Notes under the pieces: generated by a model | Seen by the model: only the letters and a program-made list of their open reading frames with translations | The model's database searches: none | Told to the model about the DNA's origin: nothing | Position numbers and translations under genes: made by a program | Shown here: positions 8,503 through 18,335 of the stretch, one piece after another | Layout of the letters: each line of letters begins with the position of its first letter | How positions within the stretch are numbered: position 1 is the first letter of the stretch | From: Streptomyces endophytica | GTDB lineage: Bacteria > Actinomycetota > Actinomycetes > Streptomycetales > Streptomycetaceae | Length of the DNA: 64,000 nt | Assembly (NCBI RefSeq): GCF_026153355.1 | Contig: NZ_CP110636.1 | Location: forward strand, 5,828,001 to 5,892,000 | Direction: 5' to 3'

Positions 8503-8830
8503 CACCGCCACCTCCTGCTCAGGCAGGCAATCGGGTAGGTATCAGGCAGGCATCGGACCCATACCCGGAATTCCTGGATGAAAGCGCGGGAGTCGGGCAC
8601 AAGGCTTCATGCATCAAGGGGAACGGTTGCCTCCTTCTCGTCCCCGTCCCCGCCCCCGCCCCCTGTCCCGCCCCGCCCCGCCCCCGCGGAGAGTGTCGGG
8701 TCAGCGTCACGACGACGTGTCGCTTGTCGTCGCGCGGGTGACGCGCCCCGTCGTCGCCACCGGTGATGCGGACGGCGACGACGGGACGCGACGGGCGGGG
8801 AGGAGTCAGCGGCGGCTCACGGACGCTCCG
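8503..8830. other. Non-coding GC-rich gap with a hairpin
   Basis: No gene is seen. Positions 8640-8690 are a C-rich low-complexity tract on the plus strand. A long hairpin at 8747-8785 lies between the two minus-strand genes. Confidence 0.5.
8747..8785 (-). terminator. Strong hairpin after the cysteine desulfurase gene
   Basis: CCCGTCGTCGCC (8747-8758) pairs exactly with GGCGACGACGGG (8774-8785) across a 15-base loop. It starts 46 bases beyond the desulfurase stop and is the likely end of the encapsulin operon transcript. Confidence 0.6.
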
Positions 8831-10437
8831 TCAAGCGCCCTGTTGCCCTTGCAGTTGTTGCAGGGAGGCCACCAGCTTGTCCACCTCCTCCGGGGTGTTG
8901 TAGAGCGCCAGTGAGGCACGCGCGGCGCTCGTCAACCCGTAGTGGGCCAGGGCCGGTTGGGCGCAGTGGTGGCCGGCGCGGATGGCGATGCCGTCGCGGT
9001 CCAGCCAGTCGGCGATCTGTGACGGGTCCTGGCCGGCGAGGGTGAAGGTCAGGACGCCGACCCGGCCGGGTGCGGAACCCAGCAGTTCCAGACCCGGCAC
9101 CGTGGACAGGGCCTGTTGGGCATGGGTCGTCAGCGCCGTCTCATAGGCGGCGACGGCGTTCCGGTCGAAGGAGGTCAGCCAGTTCAGCGCGGACAGCAGA
9201 CCGACCACTCCGGAGATGTGCCCGGTGCCGGCCTCCATGCGGTGCGGCACCGGCGCATAGGTGGTGCGGGTGAAGTCGACGGACTCGATCATGTTCCCGC
9301 CGCCCTGCCACGGCGGCATCTTCTCCAGGACGTCCGGCTTCGCGTACAGGGCGCCGATGCCCGTGGGGGCGAACAGCTTGTGGCCCGAGAACGCGTAGAA
9401 GTCGGCGTCCAGGTCCGTGACGTCGACGGGGAAGTGCGCCACCGCCTGCGCCCCGTCCACCAGCACCTTCGCGCCGTACCGGTGCGCCAGCGCGGTCATC
9501 TCCCGTACCGGCACGACGGTGCCGAGCACGTTCGAGACCTGGCTGAGCGCGACGAGCTGGGTGCGCATGGAGAGCAGATCGGCGTAGGCGTCGAGGTCGA
9601 CCTGCCCGTCCGGTTGCAGCGGTACGGGTACCACCCGGGCCCGGGTCTCCTTGGCGATCAGCTGCCAGGGCACGATGTTCGAGTGGTGCTCCAGTGTAGA
9701 GACCAGGATGTCGTCCCCGGGACCGAGGTTGGCCCGGCCCAGCTCTGGGCGACGAGGTTGATCGCCTCGGTGGTGCCGCGTACGAAGACGATGTCGTCCG
9801 GTGACGGCGCGCCCAGGAACTGGGCCACAGCTGCCCGGCCCGCCTCGTACGCCTCGGTGGCCTCCCGGGCCATGGTGTGCGCGCCGCGGTGGATGTTGGA
9901 GTTGGCGGACCCGTAGAAGCCGGCCAGTGCCTCGATCACCTGGCGCGGCTTCTGGGTGGTGGCTCCGTTGTCCAGCCACACGAGGGGGTGCCCGTTCACC
10001 GTCCGGTGCAGGATCGGGATGTCCCGTCGGGCCAACTCCGGTGAGAATCCGGCCGGTTGGCCGGGGAGGACGGTGGCGGCGGAGGGCGGGGCAGGGACAT
10101 CGGCGGAGGGCTGCATACCGGCAGGATCCGTGACGGGCCCCGGGACGGGATGCGGGGCGGCACCCGGCACAGAGCTCGGCACGGAGCTTGGCACGGAGCT
10201 CGGTACGGAGCTCGGTACGGAGCTCGGTACAGAGCCTGGAACGGAACCCGTGACCGGGGCCGCAACGGGGGCCGTTCCCCAGCCCGCCACCGGGCCTGCC
10301 GCCGAGCCCTCGACCGATTCCGTGACCGGTGTCGGGACCGGTTCCGTGGCCGGCCCCGTGACCGGTGTCGGGACCGGTGTCGTGGTCGCAGCCGGGGCGC
10401 TCGGCCAGGCGCCCCGGAGGACGTCAGGAGTAGTCAT
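8831..10437 (-). CDS. Encapsulin cargo cysteine desulfurase (SufS type), one frame break
   Basis: The reconstructed protein is about 535 residues. The C-terminal 410 form a group II cysteine desulfurase: WLDNGATTQKPRQVI, VRGTTEAINLVAQSW, EHHSNIVPW, VLVDGAQAVAHF, the PLP lysine in FSGHKLFAPTGIG, and the catalytic cysteine in IRAGHHCAQPALAHYG. It takes sulfur from L-cysteine. The N-terminal 120 residues are disordered and rich in Pro, Val, Thr and Ser, with repeated SSVP tetrapeptides, as expected for a cargo-loading extension of family 2 encapsulin desulfurases. One base is missing in the CCC at 9738-9740 (after LVAQSW), splitting the frame. The ATG overlaps the 3' end of the encapsulin gene by 14 bases. 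Confidence 0.9.
10166..10243. repeat. 12-base tandem repeat in the desulfurase cargo-loading region
   Basis: Six full copies of a 12-base unit of the type GGTACGGAGCTC, in exact 12-base register from 10166, encode on the minus strand the tetrapeptide repeat (SSVP)n. Units differ by one or two bases. The repeat can expand or contract without breaking the frame. Confidence 0.8.
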
Positions 10438-11805
10438 GGTAGTTGGCGACCTCGACGTTCTGGAGGACGGCGAGCGCGTCCTCCACCAGTACCGCGGTGT
10501 TGAAGTACGCCGTCATCAGGTACGACGTGATGCCCTTCTGGTCGACGCCCATGTTCCGCATCGACAGGCCGGGTTCCACCTCGTCCTCGATCTTGGCGGG
10601 GCGCAGGCCCACCACCCCTGCTCGGCCTCGCCCACCCGCATCAGCAGGATCTCGGTCGTGCCGATGCCCGCGCCGCCGGAGAACCGCACCTTGTCGGACG
10701 GCAGCAGCGGGACGCCGCGCCAGGTCAGCAGCGGGCTGCCGAACCGGGTGTCGATGATCGGGGGCACACCCCGGCGCGTACATTCCCGGCCGAACGCGGC
10801 GATGGCCCTGGGGTGGGCGAGGAAGTAGCCGGGCTGCTTCCAGACCCGGGTCAGCAGCTCGTCCAGGTCGTCGGGGGTCGGTGAGCCGGTGCGTGCCTGC
10901 ACCCGCTGCCCGGGCGCCACGTTGTTGAAGAGCCCGAACTCCGGGTGGTTGAGCAGCGAGGCCTCCTGCCGCTCGCGCAGGGCGTGCACGGTGAGGTTGG
11001 ACTGGGCGCGGATCTGGTCGATGGGCCCGTTGTAGAGGTCGGAGACCCTGGTGTGGACGCGGAGGACGGTCTGCGCGAGGCTCATGTGGTACTCGCGGGG
11101 CGTGTCCTCGTAGTCGACGAAGGTTCCCGGGAGGTCGGGTTCGCCGACGTGGCCGGAGCTGAGGTCGACCGGCACCTCGGCGCCGGGCAGCACGCCGTCC
11201 GTCGAGAGGTAGGCGTCCAGCGCTCCGCGCACCGTCGCGTCGCGGTCGCACAGTCCGGCGAGCGCGCTGCGGTTGAGGCACAGGGCCACGCCGGGGGTGA
11301 GCGCCCGGACGCGGTACGGCATGGGCGCGCCGCGGGTCCAGGAGTCGAGGTCGAAGAACTGGCCGTCGCCGATCACTTCGAGCACCGCGTCCTCGCCGTA
11401 GCGGCCGCTGACCCGCTTCTCGGCACGGCCCTGGGCGATCACCCACAACTGGTCGTGCGCCTCACCGTCCTGGGCCAGCATCTGCCCGGCCTCGAAGGGC
11501 ACTTCCGTGAAGGCGCCGGCCAGTTCGGTCAGCAGGTCGTCGTCCGCCTCCCGGAGGTACGGCAGTTCCCGCAGGTCGCCCGGGATGACACGGGGCGAAC
11601 CGCCGTCGTTGTGCGTGCTGATGCGGTCGTCGCCGAGGACGTAGGTACGCCGCCGGTTGACGCGGAACACGCCCGCTTCGACGTCGACCCAGGGCAGTGC
11701 ACGCAGCAGATAGCGCGGGGTGATGCCGCGCATCTGCGGGGTGGTCTTGGTGGTTGTCGCGAGCTGCCGTGCGGCATCCGGGCTGAGGCTCAACTGATCG
11801 TTCAC
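10424..11805 (-). CDS. Family 2 encapsulin shell protein with cNMP-binding insert, one frame break
   Basis: The reconstructed protein is about 460 residues, from a GTG at 11805 with GAGGAGGGG upstream. The N-terminal arm (MRGITPRYLLRALPWVDVEAG, YVLGDDRISTHNDGG) and the later body (PREYHMSLAQTVLRVHTRVSDLYN, HPEFGLFNNVAPGQR, FLAHPRAIAAFGRECTRRG) match HK97-fold family 2 encapsulins. A cyclic-nucleotide-binding-like domain is inserted at about residues 85-200 (FEAGQMLAQDGEAHDQLWVI, GDGQFFDLDSW), the mark of family 2B. Shell subunits self-assemble into a hollow icosahedron around cargo. One base is missing in the CCCC at 10615-10618; the next frame continues GLRPAKIEDEVEPG and ends VANYHDYS. It is the first gene of the operon, before its desulfurase cargo. 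Confidence 0.9.
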
Positions 11806-12268
11806 GGGACCCCTCCTCGCACACAGGCATGCCGGACGGCCGGCGCACGGCCGGACGACATGCGGGAACAGCCCGATCGTCCGGGCGGGCGTCGCCCACC
11901 CGCAACCAACCGTTCGTCGGCCCCCGGCCGGAATTGCGCCCCGTTCTCACGTCTCCCTTCCGCATGGACGTACGACTACGGGCCGTCAGATCGCCACGAC
12001 CACGAGGGGAATTCCCGAAGGGCCGCGGCGTCACCCGTTCAGGCACTCTCGAACGCCCCACCAGGCACAACCCGGCGTTGCGCATACGGCCTGATTTCCC
12101 CTCATAACACAGCTTGGCGTTTCCTAAAGGGCGGCTTATGGCGCTGGTTCATGACGCCGACCGGTGTCCCGGCACGGTGTCGCACCGCAGTGCGGCGTGT
12201 TGCGCCGCGGAATGGATCAGGGGCTGCCCGACGTTGTAGGAACCTGCCACCCGATGAAAGGTACGGAC
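11806..12268. other. Divergent promoter region, encapsulin / dienelactone hydrolase
   Basis: No gene with good codon bias is seen. The part near 12090-12140 is AT-richer than its surroundings and could hold promoters. A short inverted repeat, CGCACCGCAGTGCG (12181-12194), lies about 75 bases before the hydrolase start. Confidence 0.4.
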
Positions 12269-13027
12269 ATGACCACCGTGCACGGCACGACCCTGGACAT
12301 TCCCACGCAGGACGGCGTCGTGGACGCCTATCTCGCCCACCCCGACGACGGCCGTGCACATCCGGGGGTCCTGCTGTACATGGACGCCTTCGGGCTGCGC
12401 GCCTCGTTGGAGGCGATGGCCAGGCGCCTGGCCGGACACGGCTACACGGTGCTGGTGCCCAACGTCCTGTACCGCACCGGGCGGGCACCCGTGGTGGAAC
12501 TCCCCGACTTCATCAACCCCGCCGAGCGGCCCGAGATCTTCGAGCAGCTCTTCCCGATCATCCGGGAGCTCACCCCTGAGCGGGCCGTGCGGGACGCCGG
12601 CGCGTACCTCGACTGGCTGGCCGCCTCGCCGCTGGTCGCCGACGGGCCGGTGGGCACCACCGGTTACTGCCTGGGCGGCGTCCTCGCGCTCCGCACCGCC
12701 GCGGCCCACCCCGACCGCATCGCGGCGGTGGCCTCCTTCCACGCCGGCCATCTGACCACGGACGCCGAGGACAGCCCGCACCGCATCGTCGACCGCATCA
12801 CGGCGGAGGTGTACTTCGGGCACGCCGATCAGGACTCGTCGCTGCCGGCCGAGGCGATCAAGGCCCTGGAGCAGGCGCTGGACACCGCGGGCGTGCGCTA
12901 CCGCAGCGAGGTGTACGAAGGCGCCCAGCACGGCTACACCCAGACCGACACCGCCGTCTACAACGGCGCGGCGGACAACCGGCACTGGCGCAATCTGCTG
13001 GAGCTGTTCGGGCGCACGCTGGGCTGA
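12269..13027 (+). CDS. Dienelactone hydrolase-family protein
   Basis: A 252-residue alpha/beta hydrolase. I chose the ATG at 12269 because GAAAGG lies at the right distance; another in-frame ATG is at 12254. The catalytic triad is visible: nucleophile Cys in TTGYCLGGVLAL, Asp in YFGHADQDSSLP, His in GAQHGYTQTD. The Glu of classical dienelactone hydrolases is not obvious, as in many bacterial homologues. The early strand PGVLLYMDAFGLRASLEAMA is typical of the DLH family. It probably hydrolyses an ester or lactone in the cytoplasm. The gene is monocistronic and convergent with the GPP34 gene. The substrate is unknown. Confidence 0.9.
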   Translation: MTTVHGTTLDIPTQDGVVDAYLAHPDDGRAHPGVLLYMDAFGLRASLEAMARRLAGHGYTVLVPNVLYRTGRAPVVELPDFINPAERPEIFEQLFPIIRELTPERAVRDAGAYLDWLAASPLVADGPVGTTGYCLGGVLALRTAAAHPDRIAAVASFHAGHLTTDAEDSPHRIVDRITAEVYFGHADQDSSLPAEAIKALEQALDTAGVRYRSEVYEGAQHGYTQTDTAVYNGAADNRHWRNLLELFGRTLG

Positions 13028-13044
13028 GCCGGCCCGCCCGGGCG

Positions 13045-13676
13045 TCAACCCCGCCGCCCCGCCAGATGTTGTCGAACGCGGCCTTGTCGATGGCGCGCCG
13101 CTGCCGCTGGTACCCCAGCTCGCTCAGCGCGTCATGGACGGCGGCGAGCACCGTCTCCACCGACTCGTCCGCCGGCGGCCCGTCGTCCTTGAGACCCCCG
13201 GCCCGGGGGTCTTCGGCCGGCTCACCGCCGATCCCGAGATTCGCCGCGAGGGCGGCGAGGACGGGTTCGTCCGCCGCCCAGCGGTCCGCCGCCGCACGGC
13301 GCGCGGGCGACTCGGCCAGCACCAACTCACCGGCCCGGAACGGCCTCCAGTGGCCCCGGCGTTCACGGGTGAGCTCGCCGCCCGCTTCCAGGGCGGACAG
13401 GTACGCCGTGTACAGCCCGCGGCCCCTGCGCCACAGCCAGTCCTCGACCGACTCGTACGGCTCCTGCTGGACGAGCGCTCCCGCCGCCTCGTCCAACAGG
13501 CGATCGGCCGCGCTCGGCCGGTAACCGGGAACGATCCGCTCGCCGTCCAGCGCGGCGGCCTGGGCCCGCAGCAGGTCGATCAGCTCGGCCCCGGCGAGCG
13601 CGAGCGACAGGTCGCCCTGCTCGGGAGGCGACGCCTCGCCCAGGGCCACGATCAGCAGGTCCCGCGGTGTGGTCAT
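13045..13676 (-). CDS. GPP34-family protein, probable frame break at the end
   Basis: The 210-residue protein is related to eukaryotic Golgi phosphoprotein 3 and common in Streptomyces. It starts at ATG 13676 with GGGGAG upstream. Family features include LLIVALGEASPP-type start, LSLALAGAELIDLL, GYRPSAADRLLDEAAGAL and the closing helix GYQRQRRAIDKAAFDNIWRG. Family members stop right after this helix. As written, the frame instead runs on to 12858, antisense to the hydrolase gene, with a Cys/Arg-rich tail. One more base in the CCCC at 13049-13052 would restore a stop at 13045, so I take that as the real end. The cellular role in bacteria is unknown; eukaryotic GPP34 binds PI4P. Confidence 0.85.
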
Positions 13677-13893
13677 GACGGCTCCCCACGTCTGTTTCGA
13701 GCTTACGGAGTGGACGGCCCGGCTGCATCCCACACCGACCCGGTGGTCCGTAATTGCCCCGGGCCGCGCGCGATATCCCCGCGCCACATCGGGAACCCGT
13801 GCCGGGAAGACGCCTCCGAGACCCCGGGTACCCCGGACGTCCAAGAGGCCGGGAGACCCCGGACGCCCCCGTGAGAGATGAGGTGTGGCACTG

Positions 13894-14279
13894 ATGAAGA
13901 GCGATGAGTTCCTGGCGAAGGTGCGTGAGCGCGGCGAGTACAGAAGCGGGGCGGAGGCCGAGCGGGTCACCGGGGCCGTGCTGCGGGTGCTGGCCGGGCG
14001 GATCACCCCCGGCGAGGTCACGGACCTGGCTTCGCAGCTGCCGGCGCCGCTGGACGATGCGTTGCGTCCCGACGGGCAGCCCGAGAGCTACGGCCGGGAG
14101 GAATTCCTGCGCCGGATCGCCGAACGCACCGGCGCCGGACCCGTACGGCCGAGTGGGACGCCTGCGCCGTGCTCTCCACCGTCGCCGAGGCCGTGTCCGG
14201 CGGGGAGCTGAACCAGGTCCTCAGCCAGTTGCCCTCGGGCTACGCCGTCTTCTTCGGCAAGCCGGGGCTCGCCGACTGA
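13894..14279 (+). CDS. DUF2267-family protein, one frame break
   Basis: The reconstructed protein is about 128 residues, all helical. The first part (SDEFLAKVRERGEYRSGAEA, VLAGRITPGEVTDLASQLP) and the second (DACAVLSTVAEAVSGGELNQ, SQLPSGYAVFFGKPG) repeat the DUF2267 pattern in which G[RE]I/L-x(4)-DLASQLP-like segments recur. The two parts are in different frames; one missing base near 14149-14151 explains the break, after which the gene ends at TGA 14277-14279. I chose the ATG at 13894 with GAGG ten bases upstream; a GTG at 13885 is possible. The function of the family is unknown. It is divergent from GPP34 and convergent with the baeRF gene. Confidence 0.8.
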
Positions 14280-14290
14280 CCGGCCGTGCC

Positions 14291-15412
14291 TCAGGCCGCC
14301 TGCGCCTCGTCGCCGTAGCGCACGGCATCGGCGTAGCGCAGCAGCACGCCGACCCCCTCGCGCAGCCTCAGCTGCTGCTCGGGGACGAGGACGAGTTCCG
14401 CGCCGGTGCCCACCAGGGCGCGGGTGAGCGCGGCGTCGGCGCGCTCCTCGCGTACGGTCGCCACGCCGTAGACCCGCAGGTCGCGTTCCCTGAGGGCGAG
14501 CTGGCCGGGCTCCGGGCCCACCCACAGGCGCAGCGGCGACTCCGGGTGGTTGTTGAGGAAGAGCGCGCTGACCTGGCCGCGCTGCAGCGCCGAGACCGTG
14601 GCCGCGAGCCCTTCGGCACAGGCCCCGTCGTGGGCCCGCCGGGCCAGGAAGGTCTCCAGGAGGGTGCGGTCGTGGGCGGCCATGCGCCCGCTGAAGAGCC
14701 GGTCGAGCTGGCTCTCCAGCAGTGCCCGTCCCGGTTCCGGCTGGCCGCCGCCCTCGGCGGTGGCGAGCCGGCCGCGCAGATAGGCGGGGAGCCGGCGGGC
14801 CAGGATGCCGCGGGCCCAGGTGTCACCGGCGAGCAGCAGCGTCTCGGAGCCGCGCCGGCGGGCCTGCGTCTCCAGCTGCCGGCCGAGCCGCTCGGCGAGG
14901 TGCTGCCACTCGGCCACCGGGACCTCCATGTGGAGCCGGTCCCCGGGCGTCACCTTGGTCAGGGGCCAGGTCCCGGCCTCGGTGTCGATGCGGACGGTGC
15001 CCTCGGCGTCGGTGGAGTGACGGCCCGTGTAGTGGACACGTACTGCCAGATAGGCGATCTCGGGCGCGTGCTGGGCGATCAGCGGCAGGGTGTCGGGCAG
15101 GGCGCCGAAATGGGCCGTGTCCTGTGCCGGCGGGCGGGGCAGTTCGTCCTGGAGGACGAGCTTTCCGTGCGCGGTGAACAGGGCCTGCCCGTGCCGGCCG
15201 GGCACCCGGACGTCGTCGCCGACGGTGCCCGCCACAGCGGCGATGGACTCCGGGTCCGCCCCTTCGGCGAGCAGGTCGTCGCGCAGGTGCCGCCAGCGCA
15301 GCGCGATGGCGGAGTCCGGGTCCTCGATGGCGCTGTCGCGCGAGGTGTCGAGGTACACCGAGGCGAACGGGCCGGCTTCCTTGTAGAGCGGTTCGAGGAA
15401 AGAAAGTCGCAT
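14291..15412 (-). CDS. baeRF (Vms1/eRF1-like) domain protein
   Basis: A 373-residue protein from the ATG at 15412, with GGGAG six bases upstream. It resembles the bacterial/archaeal eRF1-like (baeRF) proteins, including the mycobacterial Rv2629 type. Characteristic parts are PFASVYLDTSRDSAIEDPDS at the start, a central strand-turn-strand region ending DTEAGTWPLTKVTPGDR, then LLLAGDTWARGILARRLP and the C-terminal L7Ae-like part TVSALQRGQVSALFLNN. Members are linked to ribosome rescue or hibernation by homology only. The GGQ-like catalytic loop of true release factors is not evident. It is convergent with the DUF2267 gene. Confidence 0.8.
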   Translation of the reverse strand: MRLSFLEPLYKEAGPFASVYLDTSRDSAIEDPDSAIALRWRHLRDDLLAEGADPESIAAVAGTVGDDVRVPGRHGQALFTAHGKLVLQDELPRPPAQDTAHFGALPDTLPLIAQHAPEIAYLAVRVHYTGRHSTDAEGTVRIDTEAGTWPLTKVTPGDRLHMEVPVAEWQHLAERLGRQLETQARRRGSETLLLAGDTWARGILARRLPAYLRGRLATAEGGGQPEPGRALLESQLDRLFSGRMAAHDRTLLETFLARRAHDGACAEGLAATVSALQRGQVSALFLNNHPESPLRLWVGPEPGQLALRERDLRVYGVATVREERADAALTRALVGTGAELVLVPEQQLRLREGVGVLLRYADAVRYGDEAQAA

Positions 15413-15571
15413 CGCCACTCCCGCCGGGAACGGAACCATTCCTGGGCCCATGATGCGCCCGGGAGGCGTACGGCGCGTCCGCTGGCGGTGCGGTACGGGC
15501 CGCCGCTACCGGTCGTCGGGGCCCGGCCGCGGACCGTAGGCCGCCGTCCGCACGCCGTCACCCCGCACCGT

Positions 15572-17574
15572 TCACGCCGGCAGCCCGGCCAGCAGCTCCG
15601 TGACCTCCTCCGCGGCCAACGGGAGTTCGGCCTCCTCGTACGCCGTCCGCGCGCCTTCCCAGTAACTGCGGGCCTCGGCCGGCCGGTTGGCGGCCGTCGC
15701 GAGGTGGCCGAGGTGCTGCAGGGTGCGGGCCCGGCCGACCGTGTTGCCGAGCCGGTGGTAGAGGTCGAGTGCCGACCGGTAGTGGTCGTGGGCCGCCACC
15801 CGGCTGCCCCGCAGGCGGGCCGTGAACGCCAGGTTGAAGAGGGTGTGGGCGGTGGCCTGGTGGTCGTCGAGCGCCCGGAAGAGCGGTAAGGCCGCGGCGT
15901 AATGGCCGTCCGCTTCCGCGTACCGGCCGAGGCGGCGGGCGGCCGTGCCCATGCTGTGCAGCGTACGGGCCTCGCCGGTACGGTCGCCGAACGCCCGGTA
16001 GCGGTCGAGTGCCTCGGCGAAGAGGGGCAGCGCCCGGTCGAAGTCCTGCTTGTGCTTGAGGAAGTCGCCCTTGTCGTACAGGGCCAGGGCCTGCTGGGCG
16101 GGGTCCGCGACGGTGTGCGCGAACTCCACGGCCATGTCGCACACTTCCAGGCCGGCGTCCCAGTCCCGCTGGCGGCGGAGGAACCAGCTGACGTCGTGCG
16201 CCAGCGGCAGTACCACGGCGGGCCGGCCGTGCCGCTGCGCCAGATGGAGGGCCGACCGCAGGTTCAGGCGCTCGGTGTCGAGCCAGTCCTCCGCGGCGTC
16301 GTCCCGCCGGCGCGCGCGGGCCGCCGCCACGATGCGCCCGGTGGCGTCCCGGGCGGCATCGCGGTAGTGGGCCAGCAGCCGGTCGACGGCGTCCTCGACG
16401 CCCGCCGCGTCCTCCTCCTCGTGGCGGCGCCGCTCGGCGAACAGCCGCAGCAGGTCGTGGAAGCGGACCCAGCCGCGGGGTTTGCCGGGCTCGACCATGT
16501 GGACGTCACGCAGCGCGCGCAGCAGTTTCCTGGCCCGGGGCACGGGCTCCCGGCCAGCGCGGCGGCCGCCTCGACGCTCACCTGCTGACCCGGGTTGAGC
16601 GACAGCAGCCGGAACATCCGGGCCTCGTCGGCGGCGAGCCGGGCGTACGACAGGTCGAAGGCGGCGGTCACCGAACGGCGGTCGCCGTAGGACAGCTCCT
16701 CCAGGCGGGTGGCGCGGTCGCGCAGGGCCGCGGTGAGTTCGCCGACGGACTGGTCCGGGTCGCCGGCCAGTATCGAGGCCACGACGGCGAGCGCGAGGGG
16801 GAGGTGGCCGCAGAGTGCGGTGAGGTCTTGTACGGCCCGGGCTCGTCGAGGGCGCGGGTGTCGTCGGGGCGGCGTATCCGGAGCGTGCGGCTGATCAGGG
16901 CGGCGGCCTCGGCCGGTGCCAGGACGCCGAGGTCGAGGATCCGGGAGCCGGGGAGGTCCCGAGGGTGCGGCGGCTGGTGACGACGACCCGGTGGGCCGGG
17001 GAGCCGGGCAGCAGCGGGCCGACCTGGTCCGTCGAGGAGGCGTTGTCGAGCACGACGAGCGCGGCGCCGTGCCGGGCGGCGCGTTCGGCCAGCTTCGAGC
17101 GGTACAGCGACAGCCGGCCCTCGAAGGTGGGCGGGAAGAGTTCGTCGGGGACGCCGAGCGCGCTGAGGAAGACGGAGATCGCGATGTCCGGCCGGACGTA
17201 GCGGTGCTCGTCGTAGCCCTGGAGGTTGATGAAGAGCACCCCGCCGGGGAACCAGCCCGCCGCCACGGCGTCGTGCGCGGCGCGCAGGACGAGTGCGGTC
17301 TTGCCGACGCCTGCGGTGCCCACCAGCGCGGACACGACCAGCGGTGGGGTCGCGGCCGACGACGCCGGCACGCCCCGCGCCGCCGGACAGCCGGGGCGCA
17401 GCGCGGCGGTCAGGGTGCGCAGCGCCTCCTGTCTGCCGGTGAACTCCGGCGGCGCCGGGGGCAGCCCGGCCAGTGCGGTGGGCACCGAGGGCGTGAGGTG
17501 CAGCTCCCCACGTGGCCGGCCTGCACGACCGGGCCGGTGACGGTGCCGCTCAGGTCGTTGGATGACTGGTTCAC
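15572..17574 (-). CDS. STAND (NB-ARC) NTPase with TPR tail, four frame breaks
   Basis: The reconstructed protein is about 668 residues, from a GTG at 17574 with AAAAGGGACC upstream. Order: a short N-terminal motif LSGTVTGPVVQAGHV (residues 8-22), NB-ARC ATPase (Walker A VGTAGVGKTALVLRAAHDA; Walker B AALVVLDNASS; VVVTSRRTLG), winged-helix segment (LSYARLAADEARMFRLLSL), then TPR repeats (ARTLHSMGTAARRLGRYAEA, ARTLQHLGHLATAANRPAEA). Such proteins are switch-like sensors or AfsR-type regulators, but no DNA-binding domain is present here. Single missing bases at about 17506-17509, 16970, 16842 and 16549-16551 break the frame; all lie in or beside G/C runs. It is divergent from a small membrane protein gene. 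Confidence 0.8.
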
Positions 17575-17742
17575 GGTCCCTTTTCTAGCCGACCGCCCCT
17601 CGCCCAGGCGGGTTTTCCGGCGACCGGCGCCGGCCGTCGCCCGTGCCCCGGCGGTGTCCGGGCCGCTCGTCCCGCGTCGCGTGCGGTGACATCTCCTGGG
17701 ACCGTGGCAGCAGCGTGCCCGTCCGTCCCGCGAGGTGGCAAC

Positions 17743-18258
17743 GTGAGCGACAAGGCCAGCCGGTCCACCACTCCTCCCCGCCGCGGGGGCCGTTGCAGCG
17801 GCTCCTGTTCGGCGGGGTCTACGGCTCGGTCCTCGCCAGTGCGCTGGCGGCCGCCCTCGGCGGCGAGCACGGGCCCCTGGACCCGGGTACGACGCGGCGT
17901 GGGTGCTGGTGACCGCCGTCGCGTCGGCCGCGGCCCACGGTTACGCGCACGCCATCGCCCACCGTACGGCCGACGCGGCTCCGGTCACCACGAGCGCGGT
18001 GCGGTCGATGCTCGCCGAGTGGCCGCTGGTGGTCGCGACCCTGCCGACGGTCGCCGCGCTGTTCGGCTCCTACCTGGAGTGGTGGGGCGAGGAGGGCGCG
18101 ATCGACGTGGCGCTGACGTTCAACACGGCGGCGCTGTTCGGCTGGGGCGTGTGGGGGCCCGGGCGGCGGGGCGGAGCTGGCCGGCGTCGTGCCGGGTCGG
18201 GGGCGTGGACGCGCTGCTCGGGCTGTTCATCATCGCCGCGAACGTGTTGACCCACTGA
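17743..18258 (+). CDS. Small integral membrane protein, several frame breaks
   Basis: Pieced together, this is a protein of about 172 residues with roughly four membrane segments: LLFGGVYGSVLASALAAALG, WVLVTAVASAAAHGYAHAIA, PLVVATLPTVAALFGSYLEW with NTAALFGWGVWG, and ALLGLFIIAANVLTH at the end. The GTG at 17743 has GAGGTGG upstream. The four segments sit in three different frames. Missing bases are placed in the GGGGG at 17782-17786, near 17888, and at one or more places in the G/C-rich 18150-18200. The conserved hydrophobic pattern across frames argues for a real gene. The family is an uncharacterised Streptomyces-type membrane protein. Confidence 0.6.
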   Translation: MSDKASRSTTPPRRGGRCSGSCSAGSTARSSPVRWRPPSAASTGPWTRVRRGVGAGDRRRVGRGPRLRARHRPPYGRRGSGHHERGAVDARRVAAGGRDPADGRRAVRLLPGVVGRGGRDRRGADVQHGGAVRLGRVGARAAGRSWPASCRVGGVDALLGLFIIAANVLTH

Positions 18259-18335
18259 GCGCCGCCCGCCCCGCCGGGTCGCGGGGCGGGCGGCGATGAA
18301 ACACGATGAGAACTCCAGCCAGAGGAGGTCCGCCC

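Noticed and set aside
12858-13044. C-terminal extension of the GPP34 protein
   Set aside because: It is antisense to the dienelactone hydrolase, Cys/Arg-rich, and disappears if one base is restored in the CCCC at 13049-13052.
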